The translations under genes and the position numbers were made by a program. Shown here piece by piece: positions 1 through 11,000 of a DNA stretch of 64,000 nucleotides. The first letter of the stretch is position 1. Each line of letters begins with the position of its first letter. Under the pieces are notes generated by a model, which did not search any database, had not been told where the DNA came from, and saw only the letters and a list, made by a program, of their open reading frames with translations. The DNA comes from Diprion similis (lineage: Eukaryota; Arthropoda; Insecta; Hymenoptera; Diprionidae), in assembly GCF_021155765.1 (NCBI RefSeq), contig NC_060116.1, positions 9,734,001 through 9,798,000 of the forward strand, written 5' to 3'.

Positions 1-2485
1 ACCAATCAATTTTAGCTAACTGACAAATTTTTCCGATTGAAAGTAGCCCAAAGGTATAATCAAGAATGATCTCAATCGTGTACCTGTTTTTTAGTCTTCC
101 ACAAATTTGCGAGCTCCTCAGCTTGTGTATTTTGTTTTCCAACATATATTCCCAGGGTCACTCAATGCGGATACTTGCTAACTTCGTTCATTCCTGCAGT
201 AGATCAATTCTGTAACCAGGTGAAGAACAAAACCATAACATTTTTTTAATATCTGATCTAATTCAACATCCATATACTCAGATTTGTAGGTAATGCGTTA
301 TGGCAAGTTTTGGAATATTTCACCGATTACATGAATTTGTGAAAAATGATTGGGATTGTTTTATACCTGTTGTTCATATCTAATAAATTCATCAGTTCCG
401 CTACCGAGTGATGTCTTCCAAGATTTATTGACAGGCCCTTTCAATCTAGGTAATCACTAACGCCAATCAACGTTGTTGCGGTCTCTTTCTGCAATCAAGT
501 AAGATAACACAATATTTTGTTAGTACTTAATGTATCTTCAATAACGATTTAAACAGTATTCAATATTCACCATAGTTATCCAAGACATAATAGGCGCGCA
601 TCAGAAATCAATAACAGTTGACGATTTCGATTCTCACTCGAAATTTCGAATCGATTAATAACGCCGTGATGCATCAACTTTTCTTCAAAGGTAATAAAGC
701 ACTACGAAATGGAGGATCCTTCCATCGATCGATTCCCAGAAAGAAATTCGGAAACGCATGCAACCGCTTACAGTTTTTTCTTACATAGGAAACAACGCCA
801 AAATCAACGACGCGATAAAATTTTCATTCCAAAAACGTGTGTCCACGTGAGAGACGCGATCCACGAACCGAAATCCGAGACACAACTCGCGCGAAGGTCA
901 CCTTCCGAAAGGTCCGTTTTTTCAGAATGTTAGAAAGAAAACGACAACGGAAGATTATCAAGTAACGTTCTTGTCACGAAACCCTTGTGATTATATGCAG
1001 CGTAATAATTACGCTCGATTCCAAGCCCATTTACACTTTTTGTGTTGTAGCTGGCTGCATAAACAGACTGAGTTAACTTGCTAACAATACATCTACGCAC
1101 TTACCGAAAATCAGCCGCACAAACAATAACAAACGACACCCGACGCTGAGAGTCGAGAATCGAAATCGCTACAAGCTGAAGTTGCACAAATGAATGAAAA
1201 TTTGAGACACGATAACTCACCTTCGATGTCCTCGGCTGTTTTTGTTTCCGTAACTCGGCTCTTTTATGGATCATACGCCGCATGCCGTTCGTATATTATT
1301 CACAGTGAGTTTCGTGGGCATTATACACTGATCAAAAATTTGAGACACTATAACTCACTCTCGGTGTCCTCGGCTGTTTTTGTTTCAGTAACTCGGCTCT
1401 TTTATGGGTCATACGCTGCATGCCGTTCGTATATTATTCACAGTGAGTTTCGTGAGCATTATGCACTGATCGAATCACGATACACAGCCTTTTTTTCAAC
1501 CGTAAGATACCGGTGCTAGGCCATGTTCCGAATAGTCAAAGCCTGTAGATGCAGATTTGAATTCGATCTCAACTCACGGATTGCGTAGCTCCACTACGGT
1601 TGCTCGGAAGCGACTGACACCGCGCTGCGCTCGGAAGTGATTCGCGTCCGCGACCGGTCCGATGGGAACTGCGTACGACGCGACGCCGTCAAATGTTCGA
1701 AAAATTGCCGTTGGTCGCGACGTCAGGCGTCAAGTAAAATTTCTGGCGACGTCCAGCCGAACGAAATACGTTGACCGAAGACATATTCGGTCATTCTTGA
1801 GGGACCACTTAGTGGAGAAAAAGTCCTGCAAAACAATTTTGAGACGAAAAGTTTCTGACCTCTGAAAATCGAAAACAAAGGAATGTAACCCCTTTGGATT
1901 TTTTCAGTCGAAACCTGGCCGATTTTGGAAAATACTTAAATGAATAATACATTATGTCGATGTAATTTGGCGAGAGGAATCGATTGCGCAGAGTCCGCAT
2001 ATTCCATCAGCTACTTCATTTCGCTTCTTTATTTTCTACATTTTTTCACACTTTCAGTTAACAATCCTAGATTTTTAGTTCTCCGAATACAAATGTAATT
2101 GAGATCCAATGACTTAACCACGTGGGTTTCGACGCAAGGCATCATGACACTGTTTTAGCTGGTGAGTAGGTCCAGGGTGCCTGGTAGTATCGAAGTTTTC
2201 TGCACATATCAACTGATTTCAACTCTACCCAAGTGCTTGATTAGGTACCGACGGTACCTACATACGTATACTAAATGCTTCGGGATTTTGTTTCACGCGC
2301 AGTGAATTAGAAAGAGACGAAATCACTACACATCTGGTGGTACGCGTTTCAGGTGGATCACATTTCTATAATCCCTGGCGAAGATTTCGTGTGCTGTTAT
2401 GGAAGTCGTAGAGGGTTCAACATCAAACAAGTGAATAGTGGCAGCGAAATAAATATCTCATTATTTTCTTAATCCAGCCAACACC
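1..2485. other. Left-flank non-coding stretch, no supported gene
   Basis: No exon with recognisable protein similarity was found here. The stretch is AT-rich apart from a CpG-rich patch at about 1590-1770, which looks like promoter DNA. It contains the two-copy tandem repeat at 1197-1472. The last 300 bases are probably the promoter and 5' UTR of the first SDHAF4 gene. Open frames at 709-933 and 1662-1865 have no recognisable motif and are left uncalled. Confidence 0.5.
1197..1472. repeat. Two-copy 138-base tandem repeat
   Basis: Bases 1197-1334 and 1335-1472 are near-identical head-to-tail copies. Each starts with AAAATTTGAGACAC and ends with GCACTGATC or ACACTGATC, and they differ at only a small number of positions. 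The period is 138, a multiple of three, so a chance open frame on the plus strand (1190-1519) runs through both copies. I see no transposon ends around them, so local duplication is the simplest reading. Confidence 0.9.
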
Positions 2486-2947
2486 ATGAGCCAATTCAAA
2501 AGATTAGCTACCCGAGTCAAGTACTTTTATAATGGCAAGTATGTGTTTTTGTGTATAACAATACGAACGTCTATAAAACGAACTAACCTGGTGTAATGTT
2601 AAATAGTGGGATCCACTACCAGATTATCATCGACTGGGAAAACAGGCTCAGACGAGGAAAGCCATAGGATGCAAGAGTTTAAGAAAAAACTCAGAGAACG
2701 CACTCCCATAGGTAAATATTGGATCATCGAATATTTACAATTTCCAGTTACGAATTTTTTTCAAATAAATTTCACAGGTAAACTGGAGGATCTAGAGGCA
2801 GGTAAACACCCTTACCAAGAAAAGGAACCCTTAGAACCCCATCCTAATAATACAAACCCAACAACTGGAGAAGTCGGTGGACCTCGCGGTCCTGAACCTA
2901 CTCGTTATGGAGATTGGGAACGAAAAGGACGAGTATCGGATTTTTAG
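2486..2947 (+). CDS. SDHAF4: Succinate dehydrogenase assembly factor 4, canonical copy
   Basis: Mitochondrial chaperone (Drosophila Sirup, yeast Sdh8 family) that binds flavinylated SDHA and promotes its assembly with SDHB in complex II. Model: exons 2486-2534, 2607-2711 and 2778-2947, giving 107 residues, the usual family length. Residues 1-31 have no acidic residue and several Arg/Lys, as expected of a mitochondrial presequence. The diagnostic C-terminus is intact: [14 protein letters not shown] followed by ERKGRVSDF. Intron phases are 1 and 1. The first intron fits only if it begins with GC (GCAAGT at 2535); the GT four bases further on would put exon 2 out of frame. A diverged paralogue starts 364 bases downstream. 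Identity is near certain; the first exon is a little less sure. Confidence 0.93.
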
Positions 2948-3059
2948 CAATAATACTATTTGTATAAAGGATCATGAAATTGTTAAAATGTACAGAACAT
3001 TTACTGTACGAATCTACCTATAGGACACATATGGATAATTTTCGTTTGCATTGTGAGAT

Positions 3060-3065
3060 AATAAA
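3060..3065 (+). terminator. Candidate poly(A) signal of the first SDHAF4 gene
   Basis: AATAAA lies 113 bases after the TAG stop and before the next start codon. If it is used, the first SDHAF4 transcript ends near 3080, leaving about 230 bases for the promoter and 5' UTR of the second copy. The call rests on motif and position only. Confidence 0.45.
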
Positions 3066-3310
3066 TGAGATTCCAGTAACATTCTTATACCTTGTCACGA
3101 ACGCCTCAAGACAATTGATTGTGTCAACCGAATACATTTACTATCAAATGCATATATGTGAAGTTGTGCACGAGTTTCTTATTGTATATTTCACCGTATC
3201 CTAGATAACTGAAAATTTGTTTTGTTTCCTTGTTGGGTCAAAGTAATTACAGCTTTCTCACATTTGTGGGATTAATTTTCAAACTATTTTTGCATTTTCT
3301 CCAATTTGAT

Positions 3311-4360
3311 ATGTTGCCAACAATAATGAATTTCAGGAGAGCAGCTATATGGCAGCAAGTTAGAAGCTTTAGCAAAAGTAAGTTGGCATGTCATTATATT
3401 GATGCAGTGAACACTAAGAAGATTCATTATGAGTCATTAAAAAAATTCTATCAGTATAGTACAAAATTGTAAATTATGTCTCTTTTGACTCAATATAAAT
3501 AAATGCTAATGACTAGAGATATTGATCAGTATAAATATCCTTAGTTATAATAACGTCATATTTACTATGTTTTTGAAGGCTGACAATAAGCATAATCAGT
3601 TTTTATAAATTATGTTGATAATAACGAATCATAATTTATCCACGATTAGGCAGAATAAACATGGCTGTGGGAATTTCTCCATCGGATGAAGAAAATCAAA
3701 CCAGTAAGGTTGTGCCATCCGAGCGCATGCAGGCATTTCGTAAAAAGCTAAAGTTGGAGCCAATTCCAAGTACGATATGAACTAGGTTTCTATGAAATAC
3801 GTAATTACATACTGCTAATTTTAATCGTAATAATTCGAAAAAATTTCAATTTAAAAATAGTGATTTATTGTAATGGATTATTCGAGATAAATATTATCCA
3901 GCACAGGTTGTGATTTAACTGTAACAGTAAATAATTAAATGAGCATGACGTTCGTAATTAAACTTTCCGCGAACAGTGGTCTTACACTAATTAATGATAC
4001 AAAATTGATTGATCGAATTGAAAAACAATACAAGACTTCAATGTCCTTTATATTATATCACGTTGAATGTAATGTCCGTTCGAAGATTTGTGCCCGTGTT
4101 AAAAATTAACAACAATCGTGATATAATTTTATAGATACTGTAAATAAGAATCAATTTTTAATAAAATTTTCATATAATGTAAAAAAGCTCTGTCATAACA
4201 GAAAAAATTTCATTCTGCAGGAGTATCCCCAGGCATGAGATTCATTGACCTCATGCTTGTAAAAACAAATCCAAGCACTGGAGAGGTAATTAGTGACGCC
4301 GAAAAGGATCCAACAAAATGGGGTGATTGGCAAAACGGAGGACGAGTATCCGACTTTTGA
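3311..4360 (+). CDS. Diverged second SDHAF4-like gene
   Basis: Exons 3311-3377, 3650-3769 and 4221-4360 join in frame to 108 residues. The architecture copies the upstream SDHAF4: three exons, both introns phase 1, a basic presequence with no acidic residue before position 35, a Met-Gln-x-Phe-(Lys/Arg)-Lys-Lys-Leu helix in exon 2, and a C-terminus ending GRVSDF. The core motif has drifted: [18 protein letters not shown] is replaced by a version reading DPTKWGDWQNGG, losing the GGPRGPEP segment but keeping GDW. Translation may start at residue 1 or at Met6. The shared intron positions indicate duplication at the DNA level, not retroposition. It is probably a mitochondrial protein; whether it still acts on SDHA is unknown. 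No frameshift or stop breaks it. Confidence 0.82.
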
Positions 4361-5001
4361 GTCCAGTTAAGATTTAGATATTATTTGTTTGAAGTATTAA
4401 TTTGATTCATACATAATATAAACGTATATCCAAAGTTCAAGTACAAATAACAATCTCAATCTTTGATATCAAAAAGTTACTGCCAATCGTAGTTTTAATT
4501 CTACCTATGTAACTACACAATAGTACTTATGACAAACGATTTATAATTCTACTGCCACTTCATACCGTGAGACTTGTCAACGTTAGATAAATCAATTTTC
4601 GTGTTAAACTATCCATGCCGTCAAAATTATATATAACCTCTTGTAAGGGGTTTCCGTTAGCGTATATTGAGATTTGAAATTTATATGTAATTACTATGTC
4701 AAAATTCTTTTCCTCCAGCATATAAATAAAATGTTGAAGTTTGTTTAGCATTTATTCAGTGATAGAAAAAGACATAATTGTAATTGAAAAAAGTACTTAT
4801 TGGTTGAACAATAAATTACTTACGGCAACATTTTTCAGTGCTGAAACTTTGTGATTTGGCACATTTTGGCGACACTGATAATTAGCTATTATGAATATTA
4901 GTCTATTAGCTCATCTAACGTTGACAGGCTTGAAAATTGTCATTCGTGTTGCAGCAAATAATCATTGGGTGGTATTATGTGTTGATGTATTGATGAATCA
5001 A
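4361..5001. other. Intergenic spacer between convergent genes
   Basis: This holds the 3' UTRs of the second SDHAF4 gene (+) and PBRM1 (-). A minus-strand AATAAA at 4752-4757, about 245 bases past the PBRM1 stop, is a reasonable PBRM1 poly(A) signal. The 63-codon minus-strand open frame at 4560-4751 has no family features. Confidence 0.5.
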
Positions 5002-8000
5002 CTATAACGATTTGTTAATGGCCAGTACGTCACGCATCATCATATCTCTGAGTGTCCATAAGGCATTGACAACATTCCCGTGATTACCTACACCGTTACC
5101 TAGCCACTCTGCGGGTAACTTGGCAACATCTGGAATTTGTGTGTTTTCAGCATTGGCATTCATTTGCTTATCCCAATTTGATATATAACGATTTTCCGTA
5201 TTCAGACCTTCGATATATCTGGAAAAGTGAAATATTTGAGAAATGTATGTTGAAAAAAAAGGAAAAAATCTCCCAAGATAATTTTAGTCTAATATACACA
5301 TACCTCAAATAAGCATCAGAATGCAATACGCGACTGGGTCGAGGTGGAACCGTAATAAATACTGGTTCTGGCTGTTTAATAGTAGGGATAACACTTGTTT
5401 GTGTTGCAGCTGCTAAGGTTTCTGAAAAGGTATAAACATAAGTTATCGAGTTAAAAATACTTAAATACACATACAATTTCAAGCAGAGAATAAGCTTTCT
5501 TACCAGTTTCCATTGGCGGTAGTATTGTTGGACCTTTGGAAGCCATATAATTTCTGGAATATTAAAAAAACAATAACTTCAATCCTGAAATATCATGTGT
5601 AGACGTAAGCAACTTTACTAAGAGCATTTATTTGACACGAATAGGTGATCTATCAAGAATTATAAAATTTTCTACAATCAAGTTCAATAATAATATAGAA
5701 ATAGAATGCAGACAATTCTTACTTGCTCCTTTCTGCCGGAGGAACAACTCGTCCATTGCTTTTGAGAATGTGAACTTCTTTGACGTGTCTTGCAAGACGC
5801 TGTACACTTGGGAATGGAGGCACAGATTTTTTCGTCCTGCCACAGCCACGCCACTGACATTGAAACTCAACGTCTGTAATAAAAAAATCAATTACATTAT
5901 CCAGAATATCATCACGTTTACTAATAATACGAATTTATTCCTGGAACCATTAGTTCTTATCAGGTAATTTTATTATTCGACAGTCAAATTCAAAATAAAA
6001 AACTAACAGGATTGAAAAGTAAACATTTGAATATATTTCAAGGTGTAAGCAACTAGAATTTCAAATTAAAAAAAAAAAAACTTGAAACCATACCAGAACT
6101 AGCATTTGCAAAAGATGCTTGCACATGACCATTTTGTTCGGCAATACAGTGATCAATGCAGTCAGTCATGTCTTCAAATTGCCAGTCACATCCATCCCAG
6201 CAACATTCGAAAACTTGGTCAGGCTGTTGACCAACCCCTACGACAGTAACTGGTTTGCTACCAGTTTGTCCTCCATCTTCGTTCATTTTGATTGCTCGTT
6301 CTTCCCACGCCTGCTTCTCTCCAGCAGGTAGCTTCCTCCACTATAAAGTAAAATGCCACGCTACTCTAGTTTCCATTTTTTGTATTATATTGAGGTTTTT
6401 CCAGTGATATTACAGCTAAAAACTATACAATGAGCTGACTTATTAGCCGATAGGAGTAAACCACCAGAAAAACCTACGAGGCTTCAAAGAAGATGTGTCC
6501 ATACGTACCTTTCAAGTTTATTTCAGTACAATATAGGAAAATTAATCACGAATTTTTGTTCAACAATAATTTCACTAGGAATTTACTTGCTTTATTACAA
6601 TGGTCAGAATGCATCGAGATCTATTATCATCGGCATAATCATTGCACCAGTATTCTTCTTCTTTTTAAGTGAAAAACTCGTAGAATTTCCCAGAACCATT
6701 AATAATTTGACAGCAATTTCCCTATATTTAATGAAATATAAACTCAATATGACGACCTTAGAGAGTGAGCACCGCATGATTCGTACAATATAAATGACTT
6801 TAGAAGAGCCACCAGTCGCATACAGATACAGAGTATATAATAGTCATTGAATCAATAATACCAAAGGATGCGAGAAAAATAACTTCAGAATAGAGCAGTG
6901 AAAGTAAATAATGTCGAAACTATGAAATTGAGTTACAAAATTAGGTAGATGGACGTGAAGAAATTCAAAGGATATAACCATCTTGCACCTAATTGAACCC
7001 TCTATGTGTTCTTTGTGTGTAACATTTGCAAGAAAACACGAACATGTTCAATTCAAGCATATAAATCATAACTCTTAATTTCGCAAGCAGCACATCATTT
7101 GCTAGTGTAGCTATTTGCGTATAATTAATTCTGAACTTCTTATAGAAATAAACCTCAATAACAGAAAAATTTTATAATATGTAATACATAGTTGATTAAA
7201 TATATGCTTGCCATGAGATACTAACTATCTTGAAGTTAATAAAATCGATATCTGTATTAGTACGACTATTGACCATTCAGAAGACATTTAAAGGTAGTTA
7301 TGGATACTAAATAATGTCAAAGTGATGGGTAACTCAATGTAAAGTGAAAATACCAATTTAAAAAAGATCAGAATTCCAATTGATCTGCAATTACAAGTAA
7401 ACATTTGACCAGTACACGGTCCCACATAAATGACAGATATAAATTCTAATGCTACAATTTCTTAGTCCTGTTTAAGAAATAATAATATGCCTTTTTTAAT
7501 AATACTGTAGAACCGTTCGTAGAATAAACGAGCAATACTTCTCTTCTCTACAAAGTACGAAAATCCAATGCCTTATAGATGGTACAGGCATACTTTACAT
7601 TGAATAATTATCAGCATCATGCATAGAATTCAATCAGATAATCAATTTTGAGAAGTATTCCACCAGGATTAGATTTAAATTGATATTTGGGTCTTTTTGT
7701 AACTATATAAGAAATTAAAAATATTATTAGGTATATTCAAACAAAAAAATTTTTTTATCCAGAATAAATGCAGTTACAGCCAGCTCGGTCACCATATTAT
7801 AGTTAAAAGTGTAAATGACATCTTCTTTAGAACCCTCTGAACAAACCAAAAACCAATAATAAAAAATAAATAAGTACCTCGTTGCCAACAATTCTGCTAA
7901 TCTCCCCAAACGACGATTCGGGATTGTTTTGCGTAATCTGCGTTCGCATTTTACTCGAATACAAAATATAGCCCGTAACTAATTTCTTACCAGTGGCTTT

Positions 8001-11000
8001 CTAAACAGAAGAAAACACAAATTATAATGTCACCGTCTTACAAATAAACATTGCTTGGTACACCTTTTGAGGGAAACATAACTATTCGTCGATCTAAGGA
8101 TACAAGAAAACAATTAAATAGTGCAAAACGAAAAAATATGCTGGCATATTTCTGTAAATGAAAATAATATAAAATTAAGAATATAATAGATAAAAAATCA
8201 TTAGGCTGGTGATTCTGTACACAGTGTACCTTTTTTGCAGAAACAGGTGTCTGAACGTTTGTAAGGATCGGTTGAGCTTCAGCAGAGCCAACGGACGGCG
8301 GTCCGCCAGCATCCATGCTGTCCTCCCCAACTCCTACACCAACTCCTATTCCGACTCCTAATCCAACTCCCATGTTTAATACATCGGACTCCAGTTTCGG
8401 CAGTAATGGTGATGCTTCCTATACCATTTACGTTATATTATCTTAAATTATCTATTGTCATGAGCTATACTTGTAACCAGCAATTTAATCCGTGTTCAAC
8501 GGGTTCTATTTTTCCGTTTTGTCCAAACGGATATTTTAATTCAGGATAAGAAGCAATTACATAAATCCTGTATTATTTGATGAGCATTAACTTTGATGCA
8601 CATTATATCTAGATGTCAAAGTTAAAGCCAAATCACTGTAATACTCATAGAAAAATTTTGTGCAAAATAATGAGTCCTAATAGTGAATTTAGTACTCAGA
8701 AAATGTATATGAATTGTGTGGAAAAAAAAATAGGAATTCATTTCGAAATGTGAATTATCCACTGCATTGAACTTGTAATAATAAAAACGCCTTTGAAGTA
8801 CTCTATTGATACAAAAGTCTGCATTCGCAGTATCATCACTACATGGAAAAGCGGGAATTAACTGAATTTTGAAGTGATCGAAATCTTGATACTGGAAACC
8901 AACACACATTACACGGTATTTCCGTAAACCCGACTTATCAACTCGTGCGTTTAATCTTTATCTCTTATTGAAATAGCACATTATGTCATCAATAAGTAGT
9001 TATATCTTTCAAGGTGTCCTAGAAACCCAAGGTATGTACAGTTAACATAAATTCTGTGAATAGACAAATGTGATGTTCGAATATTGCATTTTTGTTAAGT
9101 AACGCCAAATAGAAATTGTCACTGAAGTTTGATAGGAAAATGTATCACGATGTAACTTACACCTATGCTAACACATATGAATATTTACACAGTCGAGTAA
9201 AAAATTAGAGAACCAAACATTGCGAGTAATAAGAAACAAAAATGCAAATATGCCGGCATGAAAAAAGAAACATGCATAAACACAGAATAATTTATAATCA
9301 TGCTATAGACATGTGATCATGACACATTTTTTGGCGTAATCAAAATTTAGTCAATGTTTGTGTCAGTGAGAGTATTTTCTTATATGGGCTCCAAACGTTC
9401 TTCGTTAAAAATTTTAATTTAATTAACTGAAAATTGAAAGCTTGATAGATTGCATGGACATCAGCGTAATATTTTAAATCTCTCGATAGCATGAGTTTAT
9501 AGTTTTACTCTGTGGTAGAATGAAAGAAAAACATGCATATATTTAAAAATCTTTCGTCTATTATCTACCACGCTGTATTAACTCAATTATTCATTACCAT
9601 TTCAAAATGAGCTGTGGCAGGTATAACTGCCTTGACTTGGATTTGAGCCTGAGCCACCTCACTTGGCACCTATAACACACATGTCACATGCAAAGCCGTA
9701 TAAATCTGAAGTTAGTTGCGGACATACAAATATTTAAAGTTCCACGGTTTCAATACTCTCATTATTACTAATGTGCATATAATTTGTAAAAACATAGTTA
9801 TTCGCTATTCAAAACGGTTATTTACTTTAGCTGGATTAATTGGCCTCCGAAAGAAATAGATTTCGTCGTCCGTCACTACTGAGCTATGATTGAATTTCTT
9901 CAATCCTTCTGGGCCGAGCTTTCTCATTAAATTTTTCACTTCATCGTATGTAGATTCACATATAAAAACGTCATCTTCTGGAATTTCTGTTGGTCTGCCT
10001 ATTTCATGATAATAATAGAGGTCTCGTTAAAAAAACTTAATACTAGTGAATAATACATCAGTATAAAACAATAATAATATTGATTGAAAAAAAAAATCAA
10101 CATCTGCCTTAAGAATATATATTGATCACTGATGCACCTTGGTTTTGCCACTAAATGGTATAATCAAATTAAAGGAATACTCACTACATACATATTCCCC
10201 GTAATCGAGTACAGCGCATTTGCCAACAATAGCAACTATCGGGTGTGTTCCATCCACGGTAGATAGGAACAACTCTTGCTTGTAAAATAATTTTGTAGGA
10301 GCATGCGGAATTTCTGAAGGCATTAAAAGCCACGGACCTTTGAAAAAACACTTTCCACTGAAAAATGTAAAATGTATGTACTTCAGAATCCTCCAGTGAC
10401 TAATGTGTATGATCTCGTCAAATGACGGAGCTTGTTAAACATATCTGTGTTCCTGATTATTGATTATCTTAGACACAAATAATATACTCACTCTTTTGTC
10501 GACCATAGAGCATCGACTTGTGAGATTTGCTGTCTACCTCCATCCGTTGCCACATAAACAAAGTCGCCCGTTTTGATAGGTCCCACGCAAGTATTATACT
10601 GTTCATAATATGTATTTTCTGTGTCGTCTGGATTGAACGTTATCACATTCTGTAATGTGAATTAGATTAGATAAGGTTGTAGGGATACATGTTTAAATTC
10701 AAGCATGAAATTGTCATGTTACATAAGATAAATTTATGTAGCCGTAATCCTGTTGCAAAGATCAATATTTTTTCATTGATTGTAATGTTGTGTGTAAAAA
10801 CTTATTCAATTATTATAATAAAGTTGTTGGTTGCAGATAGGTAATAATTTTCCAAGTACAAACAAGGCCTCATAAAGATAAATGAAGATAATGGCCAAAA
10901 CCACTTTGTTGATAACAGCTCTCTTAGTGAAACTAAACTTAAGAATTGAAAAATGTTGTCTTAATTGGAATTCAGTTAATTCAAGTTGCTTACCGGTTTT

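Noticed and set aside
709-933. 74-codon plus-strand open frame near the left edge
   Set aside because: No motif, no splice partner and no recognisable family; composition is compatible with a chance frame in promoter-proximal DNA.
1662-1865. 67-codon plus-strand frame in the CpG-rich patch
   Set aside because: GC-rich promoter DNA opens frames by chance; no signal, domain or exon context supports it.
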